A stretch of 64,000 nucleotides of DNA from NCBI RefSeq assembly GCF_014205675.1, contig NZ_JACIIX010000015.1, forward strand, positions 1-64,000, written 5' to 3'. The stretch is from Novispirillum itersonii (GTDB lineage Bacteria > Pseudomonadota > Alphaproteobacteria > Rhodospirillales > Rhodospirillaceae). Positions within the stretch are counted from its first letter, which is position 1. Each line of letters opens with the position of its first letter. Positions 8,059-16,177 of this stretch are shown piece after piece. A program made the translations under genes and the position numbers. The notes under the pieces were generated by a model. That model was given only the letters and a program-made list of their open reading frames with translations. It searched no databases and was not told the DNA's origin.

Positions 8059-9489
8059 ATGACACAGCCTGCCCCGGTTCTGCTCTGGTTTCGGTACGAT
8101 CTGCGTCTGGATGACAATCCGGCCCTGATCGACGCGGCGGCCAAAGGGCCGGTGACCGCCCTGTTCGTACTGGATCCGGCCCTGGATGGCCGTCCGCTGG
8201 GGGGGGCGGCGCGGTGGTGGCTGCACCACAGCCTGACCGCCCTGTCGGCGGCACTGGCCGAGCGGGGCGTTCCCCTGCTGCTGCGGGCCGGGGATGCCAC
8301 GGCCATAGTGACGGAAGAGGCCGCCAGGATCGGCGCTCAGGGCGTGGTCTGGAACCGGGGCAATACCCCGTGGCTGCGCCGTCTGGATCAGACGGTGCCG
8401 GTGGCTCTGTCCCGGCAGGGCCTTGCTCACCGCATCACCGCCAGCGATCTGATGGTGGAACCGGAGGCGATCCGCACCGGCAGCGGTGGCGCCTTCAAGG
8501 TGTTCACGCCCTTCTGGAAGACCCTTCAGGCCCACCACCGCCCGGCCCCACCGCAGGATCGTCCGGAGACGCTGCGCGGCCCCGGGCTGCCGGACGGGCC
8601 GATACCGGTGCCGGAGGACTGGGGCCTGCTGCCGACCCGCCCCGACTGGGCCGGAGGGCTGCGGGCAGCGTGGATCCCCGGCGAGGCGGCAGCCCATCGT
8701 CGGTTGGGGGATTTTTTGCAGGAACGGGTTCAGGCCTATGGGAACCGCCGCGATTTTCCGGCTGAACCTGCCACCTCCCGCCTGTCCCCCCATCTGCGGT
8801 TCGGAGAAATTTCCGCCCGCCGGGTCTGGCAGGTGACCGAGGCCCTGACCGGCCCCGACGGTCTGCCGTTCCTGCGGGAACTGGCGTGGCGGGAATTCAA
8901 TCATCACATCCTGTTTCAGGCACCCGACCTGCACCTGTTGCCACTGCGGCCGGAATTCAGGCAGTTTCCGTGGCGGGACGACCCCAAGGGCTTCGCCGCG
9001 TGGAGCCGGGGAAAAACCGGGTACCCGATCGTCGACGCCGGTATGCGGGAGCTGTGGCAGACCGGCTGGATGCATAACCGGGTGCGGATGATCGTCGGGT
9101 CCTTTCTGGTCAAGGACCTGCTGATCCCCTGGACCGCCGGGGAAGACTGGTTCTGGGATACGCTGGTGGATGCCTGCCCCGCCAACAACCCCGGCAACTG
9201 GCAATGGGTCAGCGGCTGCGGGGCCGATGCTGCCCCCTATTTCCGGGTCTTCAATCCGGTTTTGCAGGGCGAAAAATTCGATGGCGACGGGGCCTACGTC
9301 CGCCGCTGGGTTCCCGAACTGAACCGGAAACGACAGGGCGTACACCGTCCGGCGGAGGCTGAGGACCTGTTCCGCACCCCCGGCTATCCGCCACCGATTG
9401 TTGATCATAACCGCGCCCGGGACCGGGCCCTTGCCGCCTTCAGTGCCCTGAAGGAGCAGAATACCGACAGCACGGACCCGGCAGAATAG
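8059..9489 (+). CDS. phrB: Deoxyribodipyrimidine photolyase
   Basis: 476 residues. Light-driven repair of cyclobutane pyrimidine dimers using FAD and an antenna cofactor. N-terminal Rossmann domain begins VLLWFRYDLRLDDNPAL; the FAD domain contains LAWREFNHHIL, AGMRELWQTGWMHNRVRM and NPGNWQWVSGCGADAAPYFR, the photolyase/cryptochrome signatures. Length and the closing YPPPIVDHNRARDRAL are typical of class I CPD photolyases. ATG at 8059 was chosen; an upstream GTG in frame adds a non-homologous 22-residue tail. Stand-alone gene. Confidence 0.95.
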   Translation: MTQPAPVLLWFRYDLRLDDNPALIDAAAKGPVTALFVLDPALDGRPLGGAARWWLHHSLTALSAALAERGVPLLLRAGDATAIVTEEAARIGAQGVVWNRGNTPWLRRLDQTVPVALSRQGLAHRITASDLMVEPEAIRTGSGGAFKVFTPFWKTLQAHHRPAPPQDRPETLRGPGLPDGPIPVPEDWGLLPTRPDWAGGLRAAWIPGEAAAHRRLGDFLQERVQAYGNRRDFPAEPATSRLSPHLRFGEISARRVWQVTEALTGPDGLPFLRELAWREFNHHILFQAPDLHLLPLRPEFRQFPWRDDPKGFAAWSRGKTGYPIVDAGMRELWQTGWMHNRVRMIVGSFLVKDLLIPWTAGEDWFWDTLVDACPANNPGNWQWVSGCGADAAPYFRVFNPVLQGEKFDGDGAYVRRWVPELNRKRQGVHRPAEAEDLFRTPGYPPPIVDHNRARDRALAAFSALKEQNTDSTDPAE

Positions 9490-9632
9490 ACCACAAGGAT
9501 AGTTGGGTATTCTACAGAACCACCCCAATACCGCACATCCGGCAAATTTGATGCCTGAGATCAGAACGGAAAGCAGATTCCCGCGAGAAAACAGATACCC
9601 GACCCTAAAACTCGACAATGCAGTTTTCTCTC

Positions 9633-9666
9633 TTGACCTTGTTCAAAACTCCCTTACATTTGAACA
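9633..9666 (+). promoter_or_regulatory. Putative promoter overlapped by an inverted repeat
   Basis: TTGACC at 9633-9638 and TACATT at 9655-9660, 16 bases apart, resemble sigma-70 boxes. A perfect inverted repeat TGTTCAAA (9640-9647) / TTTGAACA (9659-9666) with an 11-base spacer covers the space between the boxes and the -10 box, as a repressor operator would. No gene starts soon after it; a terminator follows at 9720. Confidence 0.4.
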
Positions 9667-9760
9667 GGACCAGACAACCCCGCTGAGTCGACACTGATCT
9701 TATAAAGACTCCTTCCCGCAAAGCGGCAGCACGTTCCCCTCGGTGCTGCCGCTTTTGCTT
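9667..9760 (+). ncRNA. Candidate small RNA of about 90 nt
   Basis: Lies between the putative promoter at 9633-9660 and a strong intrinsic terminator at 9720-9755. The stretch 9490-9952 has no convincing reading frame and is more AT-rich than its surroundings. Transcription from this promoter would give an RNA of roughly 85-95 nt ending in the 13-bp hairpin. The evidence is only promoter-like and terminator-like sequence, so this is a proposal. Confidence 0.3.
9720..9755 (+). terminator. Strong intrinsic terminator
   Basis: Perfect 13-bp stem AAAGCGGCAGCAC/GTGCTGCCGCTTT with a 10-base loop, then TGCTTTAT. It is 230 bases after phrB, which is far for that gene, so it may belong to a separate short transcript. 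Confidence 0.7.
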
Positions 9761-9952
9761 TATCTGCGTCAGCAATCCAACAGCCCTATAAAATGCCTAA
9801 TCCCTAAAACCATTATACTCTGTCATATGCTGACAGACTTAATTCCCGCTAAGACCTCCGAAGACTATACCTTTGGGCGCTGGAAATTACCGCACGGGAC
9901 AGCCATGCTTTTCTGGCGGGGATGGATCAGGGCAAGCATAAGGACGCTGATC

Positions 9953-10141
9953 ATGAGCACCTACGTATTCCGTAAACTTGCTTCCGAGACAGACCGTCCG
10001 TGGGCCGTCTATAAGATCGATCCGGCTGGCGAGAGCACGTTGGTGGAACAGTTTGAGACTGCGCCGGAAGCCAAGCGCTGGATTGATGTTCTGCGCTTCG
10101 ATCAGGAAGACACGGTCAGCGAAGGCGCTGCGCAGGCATAA
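9953..10141 (+). CDS. Small protein of unknown function
   Basis: 62 residues starting MSTYVFRKLASETDRPWAVYKID. AAGGA 8 bases before the ATG supports the start, although the frame is open for a further 70 codons upstream. The composition is soluble and acidic at the C-terminus, with no signal peptide, membrane segment or known motif. I do not recognise it. It sits alone between two terminators in a region otherwise rich in non-coding DNA. Confidence 0.55.
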   Translation: MSTYVFRKLASETDRPWAVYKIDPAGESTLVEQFETAPEAKRWIDVLRFDQEDTVSEGAAQA

Positions 10142-10373
10142 GCCGTAACCATCCGGTACGCGCCCCATCTGCCTGCCCGCTGCTGCGGCCAGAGCGTCCA
10201 TGATGCTTTGCAGCCGGACACATGGCGCATGCCCAGAGATGTATCCGCTGCCAGCAGCGGACCATTTGTTCTGTGCTTTTTCGACCCCACTTCTCCGGCA
10301 CCTGCCCTTCTCCGCCGGAGACTGCCCCCGGCACACAGGCACCCGCGCGCGGACGCAGAACGGCCCAGATATC
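10142..10373. other. Intergenic region, nothing recognised
   Basis: Between the 62-residue protein and the terminator at 10374. Open frames here are short or run on antisense to gcrA, and none has a good SD with a plausible protein. No RNA motif was recognised. Confidence 0.4.
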
Positions 10374-10409
10374 AAAAAAGCCGCCCTCCCCAAGGATGGC
10401 AGCTTTTTT
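10374..10409 (-). terminator. Terminator downstream of gcrA
   Basis: A 16-bp stem with two mismatches and a CCAA loop, flanked by six A on the left and seven T on the right, so it can act on both strands. On the minus strand it ends the gcrA transcript about 110 bases after the stop; on the plus strand it could end the 62-residue gene's transcript. Confidence 0.75.
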
Positions 10410-10518
10410 TCATACCTTAACCCGGACCGGCCACATCAGACACAGAAGAGCCCGCTCCGGAAGAGGTACATCCCTTCGCCGGGAACGCCCCCCTTCACCG
10501 GGAACGCCCCCACGGCCC

Positions 10519-10929
10519 TCAGGCGGCTTCGCCATCCCGGGGCGGCGGCGGCACTTTGTGGCTGTTGCTGCCAGCGCCGACATAAGCGACCGCAGCATGC
10601 TCCGCGCAGTACGGCTTCCCCGGGATCGCCGGAGCACCGCAGAAGTGGAAGCCCGGCTCCCGAGGGTCACCGATCGGCCAGCGACAGGTATTGGCCGAAA
10701 GATCGACCAACGTCTTCATCTTCGGCTCCGGCTCTTTGGCCGGGGCTGCCGCCGGGCGCGGCTGCTTTGCTTTTTTAATCGGGGAAGGACGGCCCTTCAG
10801 GCCCAGCCGGTGGGCCTTACCGACAACGGCGTTCTTGGAAACACCAAGGCGCTTGCCAATTTCGCCGGTGGTCAACCCCTCGGCCCACAAGACCTTAAGT
10901 TCCTCTATCCGCTCATCGGTCCAGACCAT
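10519..10929 (-). CDS. gcrA: GcrA cell-cycle regulator
   Basis: 136 residues. The N-terminus MVWTDERIEELKVLWAEGL followed by TGEIGKRLGVSKNAVVGKAHRLGL is the diagnostic GcrA helix-turn-helix domain. The C-terminal domain has cysteines in TCRWPIG, HFCGAP and YCAEH, as in family members. GcrA binds sigma-70 RNA polymerase and stimulates promoters with CcrM-methylated GANTC. MVWTDERI at 10929 was chosen over an upstream frame start. A GANTC (GACTC) lies just upstream of the ATG. Preceded by a non-coding region carrying a minus-strand terminator. Confidence 0.95.
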   Translation of the reverse strand: MVWTDERIEELKVLWAEGLTTGEIGKRLGVSKNAVVGKAHRLGLKGRPSPIKKAKQPRPAAAPAKEPEPKMKTLVDLSANTCRWPIGDPREPGFHFCGAPAIPGKPYCAEHAAVAYVGAGSNSHKVPPPPRDGEAA

Positions 10930-11116
10930 GGTGACTCTGCTCCAGAAAAAGACGCACCCATGCCAGAGCATTATCTACAGATCGAATCGCCCGTTGTCCA
11001 TGCCGGAGTCGAGGTCAGCGTCTTTCTTGCCCGATTTTTGCCATATTTCCTGATCGTTTCCCGAGTTCAGGGCCAACAGCCTCCAAGCGTCTCTTCGGAC
11101 CAAAAGAGGGCAGACC

Positions 11117-11318
11117 AAAAAAAAGGGCCGCAGCAGGTGCGGCCCTAAGTCTAGGGAGGAAACGTCCAAGAAAGACAACACAGCCTCACCGAAACGGGAG
11201 GGACACGCCATGTTGCGCTGCGATATATCGCAAGAGACGGCTTTCCTGTAAAGAGGAAAGACGATCAAAACGAAAATTCGACAGGGCGTTGCTCACGCCC
11301 CACAAAACAGGAAATTAA
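11117..11318 (-). ncRNA. Candidate structured small RNA, about 200 nt, with anti-SD motifs
   Basis: On the minus strand a TATAAT (11330-11325) is followed by about 200 bases without a plausible gene and then a strong terminator (11146-11124 plus T-tract). The stretch can fold into several hairpins: GGGCGT/ACGCCC, CTTTCCT/AGGAAAG (11260-11241) and the palindrome TGCGATATATCGCA (11232-11219). It contains pyrimidine-rich CCTCCC motifs (complement of 11196-11201 and 11154-11159) that could pair with SD sequences, as in alphaproteobacterial CCUCCUCCC-type small RNAs. No good -35 box was found. Confidence 0.35.
11124..11146 (-). terminator. Intrinsic terminator between the response regulator and gcrA
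   Basis: Perfect 9-bp stem AGGGCCGCA/TGCGGCCCT with a 5-base loop, followed on the minus strand by eight T. It is 212 bases beyond the response-regulator stop, so it may end that transcript or a separate small RNA, and it insulates gcrA. Confidence 0.8.
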
Positions 11319-11357
11319 ATTACGATTATACAGACCCAGCCCGGGAATCCTGCGCTA

Positions 11358-12017
11358 TCAGGCTGCGGTCCAGCCACTCTCCAGCGCGATCCTGACCGCC
11401 TGCGCGCGGTTTGCCGCACCAAGTTTACGGTAAATGTTGCGCAAATGAACTTTTACGGTGATTTCCTGAACATGAAGCAGACGGGCAATCTCCTTATTGG
11501 TGCCCCCCTGAATCATATGCGCCAGAATTTCCCGTTCCCGCACCGACAGGCGTTCCAGCAGTTTCGGCATGGGTTCCCCTTCGGAAACCACCGGGCCAGA
11601 AGCCGGGAGACTATCCAGAAGCAGGGCATCAACCACAAAAGCCGGAAAGAATCTTTCGCCTGCCAGGATCAGCCGCAGGGTCTGCAACAGCACCGGACCA
11701 CTGAAAGTCTTGGGAATATAGCCGACCGCGCCACAGTGCAGTGCAAAACGAACATCGTCGAGATCGGTCGATCCCGACAGCACCGCCACTTTCAGATCGG
11801 GGTAGTTCTGGCACAGGGTTTCCAGACCACCGCTATCCCCTTCCGGCATCCGCAGGTCAAGGATCGCCAGATCCGGCACCGGCCCGGCCTCGACCACCGC
11901 ATGGGCCGAGGAATAGGAGTCCGCCTCCAGCAGGTCCAGATCCGGGCTGAGTTCCGCCAGAAACGGCTTCAGGCCGCCCCGGACCAGCTCGTGATCGTCA
12001 GCAAGTAGAATGCGCAT
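11358..12017 (-). CDS. NarL/FixJ-type response regulator
   Basis: 219 residues. Receiver domain (about 1-120) with acidic pocket ADDHE (6-10) and phospho-acceptor D54 in AILDLRMPEG; K105-like lysine in YIPKTF. C-terminal LuxR helix-turn-helix (about 155-210): LSVREREILAHMIQGGTNKEIARLL...VKVHLRNIYRKLG. It is probably a transcription factor phosphorylated by a sensor kinase, but no kinase adjoins it, so it is an orphan here. Preceded by a short divergent-type gap upstream and followed by the candidate small RNA. Confidence 0.93.
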   Translation of the reverse strand: MRILLADDHELVRGGLKPFLAELSPDLDLLEADSYSSAHAVVEAGPVPDLAILDLRMPEGDSGGLETLCQNYPDLKVAVLSGSTDLDDVRFALHCGAVGYIPKTFSGPVLLQTLRLILAGERFFPAFVVDALLLDSLPASGPVVSEGEPMPKLLERLSVREREILAHMIQGGTNKEIARLLHVQEITVKVHLRNIYRKLGAANRAQAVRIALESGWTAA

Positions 12018-12114
12018 TGGTTTGCCAGTCTTGTCGATCCCCGGCGCACTCTATCATTAAACGTTGCTTATACGAAAGCGTTAGCACGGCACAGGGGCAG
12101 ATCTTCAAAGAAAA

Positions 12115-12140
12115 CAGGGCGGAACCTGCGCTCCGCCCTG
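12115..12140 (-). terminator. Terminator after maiA
   Basis: Perfect 9-bp stem CAGGGCGGA/TCCGCCCTG with an 8-base loop, followed on the minus strand by TTTTCTTTG. It lies 31 bases beyond the maiA stop. Confidence 0.8.
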
Positions 12141-12170
12141 CATTTCCGGGGTCCGCTCTCACCCGAATGG

Positions 12171-12818
12171 TCAGGCCGCGTCGGGCTGCTGCTCCGGGGC
12201 GGCCGCGGCAAAGGCCGGAATGGCCCGGGCCGCCTGATCCAGACGGCACAGGGTCGGGTAAGGGGTCAGGTCAACGTTAAACCGGCGGGCATTGTACATC
12301 TGCGGCACCAGACAGACATCGGCCAGCGTCGGCACATCCCCATGGACATAACGCCCGGTGGAGGGATTCCCCGCCACCATCGCCTCCAGTGCCCGGAAGC
12401 CTTCCGTCACCCAGTGGCGGTACCAGATGGTCCGGGTTTCCTCATCGTGCCCCAACGGGCCGCCAAGGTACTTCAGCACCCGCAGGTTATCGACCGGATG
12501 AATATCGCAGGCGATGCCCTGCGCAAAGGCCCGCACCCGCGCCCTGCCCAGCGGATCCGACGGCAGAAGCGGCGGCTGCGGGCAAACATCGTCCAGATAA
12601 TCGCAGATTGCCAGAGACTGGGTCAGCACCGTCCCGTCCGCCAGCACCAGCGACGGCACCGCCGCCGCCGGATTGATCGCCCGGTAGGCTTCCGTCAGGT
12701 GCTGACCGCCATCTTTCACCAGATGCACCGGAACCTGCTCATAGGGCAAGCCCTTCAGGTTCAGGGCAATCCGCACCCGGTAGGAGGTAGAGGAGCGGAA
12801 GTATCCATACAGCTTCAT
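12171..12818 (-). CDS. maiA: Maleylacetoacetate isomerase (zeta-class GST)
   Basis: 215 residues. Glutathione-dependent cis-trans isomerisation of maleylacetoacetate to fumarylacetoacetate in homogentisate breakdown. The start MKLYGYFRSSTSYRVRIALNL holds the SSxSxRVR zeta-class active-site motif; INPAAAVPSL and TQSLAICDYLDD follow as the glutathione-binding segments, with GDVPTLADVCLVPQ in the C-terminal domain. It starts 18 bases after the fumarylacetoacetase-like gene, so the two are in one transcript with hmgA upstream. Confidence 0.93.
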   Translation of the reverse strand: MKLYGYFRSSTSYRVRIALNLKGLPYEQVPVHLVKDGGQHLTEAYRAINPAAAVPSLVLADGTVLTQSLAICDYLDDVCPQPPLLPSDPLGRARVRAFAQGIACDIHPVDNLRVLKYLGGPLGHDEETRTIWYRHWVTEGFRALEAMVAGNPSTGRYVHGDVPTLADVCLVPQMYNARRFNVDLTPYPTLCRLDQAARAIPAFAAAAPEQQPDAA

Positions 12819-12836
12819 GGCGGTCAGGCCCCTGTG

Positions 12837-13850
12837 TCAGCGGGTATACGGCTGCACGGTCTGGTCAATCGCCCCGAAGACCGACTGACCGGCGGCGTCC
12901 CGCATTTCGATCCGTACCGTATCACCAAAGCGCATGAACGGCGTGGATGGCTTGCCGGTGTTGATGGTTTCAATCATCCGCACCTCGGCAATGCAGGAAT
13001 AGCCGACGCCGCCATCCTTAATGGCAGAGCCGAAGGCGGTGTCCTGCTTGTTGGAAACAGTCCCGGACCCGATGATGGCCCCCGCCCCCAGCGGCCGGGT
13101 CTTGGCGGCATGGGCAATCAGGGCCGGCATATTGAAGGTCATATCCACCCCGGCATTGGCCTTGCCGAACGGCTCACCGTTCAGGGTGACCAGCAGCGGC
13201 AGATGTACCTTACCGTCGGCCCAGGCATCGCCCAGTTCATCCGGGGTCACCGCCACCGGTGAGAAGGCGCTGGACGGCTTGGACTGGAAGAAGCCGAAGC
13301 CCTTGGCCAGTTCTTCCGGGATCAGGCCCCGCAGCGACACGTCATTCACCAGCATCACCAGCCGGATTGCCTGCCCCGCCTGATCCGGGGTGGCGGCCAT
13401 CGGCACATCGCCGGTGATCACCGCCACTTCGCCTTCAAAGTCGATGCCATAGGCCTCGTCAGCCATCACCACCGGGTCCCGTGGGCCGAGGAAGGTGTCG
13501 GACCCACCCTGATACATCAGCGGATCGGTCCAGAAGCTGGGCGGCAGTTCCGCCCCACGGGCCCGGCGCACCAGTTCCACATGGTTCACATAGGCCGAGC
13601 CGTCAGCCCATTGATAGGCCCGGGGCAGCGGCGAGGCACAGGCGGCTTCATCAAAGGCCACCGCATCCGGCAGGGTTCCGGCATTCAGGGCATCGGAACG
13701 CGCCTGCAACAGCGGAAGCAGCCGGTCCCAGTCATCCAGCGCCGACTGAAGGGTCGGGGCCAGATCGGCCACCGCCACGCAGCGGCTGAGATCGCGGGAC
13801 ACCAGCACCAGACGGCCATCGCGGCCATGCTTGAGGGAGGCGAATTTCAT
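12837..13850 (-). CDS. Fumarylacetoacetate hydrolase family protein
   Basis: 337 residues. Expected to hydrolyse fumarylacetoacetate to fumarate and acetoacetate, the last step of tyrosine catabolism. FAH-family features: VNHVELVRRARG, DPLMYQGGSDTFLGPRDPV, GIDFEGEVAVITGDVP with metal-binding acidic residues, LVNDVSLRGLIP and IGSGTVSNKQ. It is the short bacterial form, not the 420-residue animal type. MKFASLKHG at 13850 was chosen as start. The location between hmgA and maiA strongly supports the pathway role. Confidence 0.9.
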   Translation of the reverse strand: MKFASLKHGRDGRLVLVSRDLSRCVAVADLAPTLQSALDDWDRLLPLLQARSDALNAGTLPDAVAFDEAACASPLPRAYQWADGSAYVNHVELVRRARGAELPPSFWTDPLMYQGGSDTFLGPRDPVVMADEAYGIDFEGEVAVITGDVPMAATPDQAGQAIRLVMLVNDVSLRGLIPEELAKGFGFFQSKPSSAFSPVAVTPDELGDAWADGKVHLPLLVTLNGEPFGKANAGVDMTFNMPALIAHAAKTRPLGAGAIIGSGTVSNKQDTAFGSAIKDGGVGYSCIAEVRMIETINTGKPSTPFMRFGDTVRIEMRDAAGQSVFGAIDQTVQPYTR

Positions 13851-13985
13851 CGGGGTCCATCCATCAATCAGAAAACAGTCCGGGCCGCCCCGCAGAGACA
13901 GCCAGACAAGAACCATTCCAGACTGCTCCGCAGAGACAGTCCGGCCCCGGTCAGGATTTCTCCCGCCGGGGCACGGGCAGGCAGC

Positions 13986-15110
13986 TTATTTCTTCTGCCA
14001 GGACTTATAGTATTCGGTCCACTCCACGCCCTCCGGCAGGTCCGCCGGGGTCATCATATCGCGGGTATCGACCATCACCGCCACTTCGTCGGTTTCCTTC
14101 CGGGCATAGTCCATCGCCGTGTCATAGGCCTTGGGGTGCGGCCCGTGCGGGAAGCCGATCGGGTGGAACGTGGTCATCCCAGGGCGGATGTTGTCGCGGG
14201 AGAAGAACTCACCCTTATGGTAGAAAATGAACTCGTCGTAATCGACGTTGGAATGGAAATACGGCAGCTTCAGCGCACCGGGATCAGACTCGATCGGGCG
14301 CGGGCAGAAGGTGCAGATCACCACCCGGTTGGACAGGAAGGTGCAGTGCGCTGACGGCGGCACATGGTAACGGGCACTCATCAGCGGGCGGATATCCCGC
14401 CAGTTCAGCTTCACCGGGGCCAGATCCCCGTGCCAGCCGATGGCATCCAGCGGATTGAAGCCGTAGGTAACATGGGACAGCGCATCCTGCCGCTTGATCT
14501 CGCACAGGGTTTCCGCTTCCGAATACTGTTCCTTGAAGGCGTCGTCGATGCGCGGCACATCGAGAATCGCCGGATCGAAGATGGCGTGGGTGCCGACCAG
14601 CCCCTTGCCGGGCAGCTTGTAGCTGTCGCCGGTGGCTTCCACCATCAGCACCATCGCCGGTTCGTCACATTCCAGCCGCCACTGCACGCCGCGCGGCACC
14701 AGAATGTAATCGCCGTCGCGGAACGGCATGTGGCCAAAATCGCAGTAAAAATGGCCGCTGCCGGTATGGAAGAACAGCAGGTCATCGCCATCGGCATTGC
14801 GGGCCAGCGCCGGCATTTTGCCTTCGGTCTTCCAGATGCGGATCTTAGTGGCACCGTTGAACAGCACCAGCCGGGCATCCCACGGCGAACCGGAAACGGC
14901 GGTGGCGTTGTTCAGGTCAAAGGCACGCGGGCGCAGCGGCCCTTCCCACTTGACCCAGCCGGTCGGTGCGTGGCGGTGGTGCAGCTGCGATGCCGGGCCG
15001 AAGAACCCTTCGCGCCCCATTTCCTGTTCATAAGTGCCTGCGGGCATATCGCAATGGGCCTGACGGCTGGCGGTTCCCTCTACGATGGGGAACTGAATCC
15101 AGTTTTTCAT
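13986..15110 (-). CDS. hmgA: Homogentisate 1,2-dioxygenase
   Basis: 374 residues, cupin fold. Opens the ring of homogentisate to maleylacetoacetate using Fe(II) and O2. The probable iron-binding region reads PYFHSNVDYDEFIFY and then HPIGFPHGPHPKAY, matching the shorter bacterial HmgA homologues rather than the 440-residue animal enzyme. QLHHRHAPTGWVKWEGPLRP near the N-terminus is also typical. First gene of the minus-strand hmgA-fah-maiA operon, with a 135-base gap before the fah-like gene, and divergent from a MarR regulator with an inverted-repeat operator between. Confidence 0.92.
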   Translation of the reverse strand: MKNWIQFPIVEGTASRQAHCDMPAGTYEQEMGREGFFGPASQLHHRHAPTGWVKWEGPLRPRAFDLNNATAVSGSPWDARLVLFNGATKIRIWKTEGKMPALARNADGDDLLFFHTGSGHFYCDFGHMPFRDGDYILVPRGVQWRLECDEPAMVLMVEATGDSYKLPGKGLVGTHAIFDPAILDVPRIDDAFKEQYSEAETLCEIKRQDALSHVTYGFNPLDAIGWHGDLAPVKLNWRDIRPLMSARYHVPPSAHCTFLSNRVVICTFCPRPIESDPGALKLPYFHSNVDYDEFIFYHKGEFFSRDNIRPGMTTFHPIGFPHGPHPKAYDTAMDYARKETDEVAVMVDTRDMMTPADLPEGVEWTEYYKSWQKK

Positions 15111-15215
15111 CCTCCCGGAACTCCTTATGGTTCGTTACGGCGTGCGTCCCGCCGTCGGCTAGAGTCTGTGTGAGATAGCCATCCGGCACGGCTGTGCGCT
15201 AAGATGGTTCCTTCT

Positions 15216-15241
15216 GAAACCAATTTAGTTTCACCTGAAAC
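15216..15241. promoter_or_regulatory. Putative MarR operator between hmgA and marR
   Basis: Alternating half-sites GAAAC (15216-15220), GTTTC (15228-15232) and GAAAC (15237-15241) form two overlapping inverted repeats. They lie 36-61 bases before the MarR start and 106-131 before hmgA, suitable for control of both genes. A homogentisate-type ligand is inferred from context. Confidence 0.5.
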
Positions 15242-15276
15242 TATTTCCAAGCAGAATTTTTCCAAAAAGGCGGCCC

Positions 15277-15807
15277 ATGTCTGAAAAAGCGCCCCGTTCC
15301 CCGTCTCCCGCCGCCCCGGCCCGGCCCGGCGATCCGCTGCAACTGGATCTGTTCGTGCCGTACCGCCTGTCCGTGCTGTCGAATCTGATCAGCCACACGG
15401 TGGCGACGATCTATGGCGAGCGCTTCGGGCTGGCGATTCCGGAATGGCGGGTGATGGCGGTGCTCGGTCTGGCCCAGCATCAGGGCACGCCGATGTGCGC
15501 CAATGCCGTCGCCCAGCGCACGGAAATGGACAAGGTGCAGGTCAGCCGGGCGGTGTCGCGGCTGCTGGCGATGGGGCTGCTGGGGCGTACGGTCGATAAG
15601 GCCGACCGCCGCAAGGCCAACCTGACCCTGACGGCGGCGGGCACAACGGTCTATCAGCAGATCGTCCCGCTGGCCCTGCAATATGAGGGGGAGCTTCTCG
15701 ATACGCTGGAAACCGATGAGCTGATGATGCTGGAACGGCTGCTGGATAAGCTGACCAAAACCGCACGCGGTCTGTCGGCCAGCTTCCGCCCGGCAGAAGC
15801 CCCTTAA
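15277..15807 (+). CDS. MarR family transcriptional regulator
   Basis: 176 residues with a winged helix-turn-helix (about 35-145). IPEWRVMAVLGL, ANAVAQRTEMDKVQVSRAVSRLLAMGLL and the wing DKADRRKANLTLTAAG are classic MarR. A Pro/Ala-rich 20-residue head precedes the domain. Divergent transcription from hmgA, with an operator-like repeat between, suggests it represses the homogentisate operon. It is convergent with the DUF1491 gene, and the two stop codons overlap. Confidence 0.92.
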   Translation: MSEKAPRSPSPAAPARPGDPLQLDLFVPYRLSVLSNLISHTVATIYGERFGLAIPEWRVMAVLGLAQHQGTPMCANAVAQRTEMDKVQVSRAVSRLLAMGLLGRTVDKADRRKANLTLTAAGTTVYQQIVPLALQYEGELLDTLETDELMMLERLLDKLTKTARGLSASFRPAEAP

Positions 15808-16142
15808 TCCTCAACCACAAACAGGTCGAAAACCGCCTTCGGGTTTTCCAGCTCCACCACCCACAGGTCTTCGTCATAGGTGCGCTGGCGGTCAATGAAG
15901 GCATCGGCCTCCGCCTCCGGCACCGGGGCCGGACCGGTGCCCAGACGCCAGTGAACGACCCCTTCCACCGTCCGGCCCTGCACCAGTACCTGACAGCCCT
16001 CGGCAAACAGGTTCAGCTTGACCAGCACCGCCCCTCTGTCAGGATCGCCCGAAGTGACCACGGCGGCGAAGACATCGCGGGCGGCGCAGCTCCGGATCAG
16101 GGCCTGTACCCGCAGTTTGCTGTTCAGCCGCAGTTCGCTCAT
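15804..16142 (-). CDS. DUF1491 family protein
   Basis: 112 residues. RLNSKLRVQALIRSCAARDVFAAVVTSGDPDRGAVLVKLNL and ERTYDEDLWVVELE-like segments (here RQRTYDEDLWVVELE) match DUF1491, a family found almost only in alphaproteobacteria. Function unknown; soluble, with no signal peptide. Stop codon overlaps the convergent marR stop. The gene is divergent from the GST at 16178, with 35 bases between the start codons. Confidence 0.8.
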   Translation of the reverse strand: MSELRLNSKLRVQALIRSCAARDVFAAVVTSGDPDRGAVLVKLNLFAEGCQVLVQGRTVEGVVHWRLGTGPAPVPEAEADAFIDRQRTYDEDLWVVELENPKAVFDLFVVED

Positions 16143-16177
16143 GCCTGTTCCCTTCTCTTGTCCCGATGGAGATACCC

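Noticed and set aside
10975-11268. 97-codon minus-strand frame upstream of gcrA
   Set aside because: It would read straight through the T-tailed terminator at 11124-11146, and it has no convincing SD or protein features.
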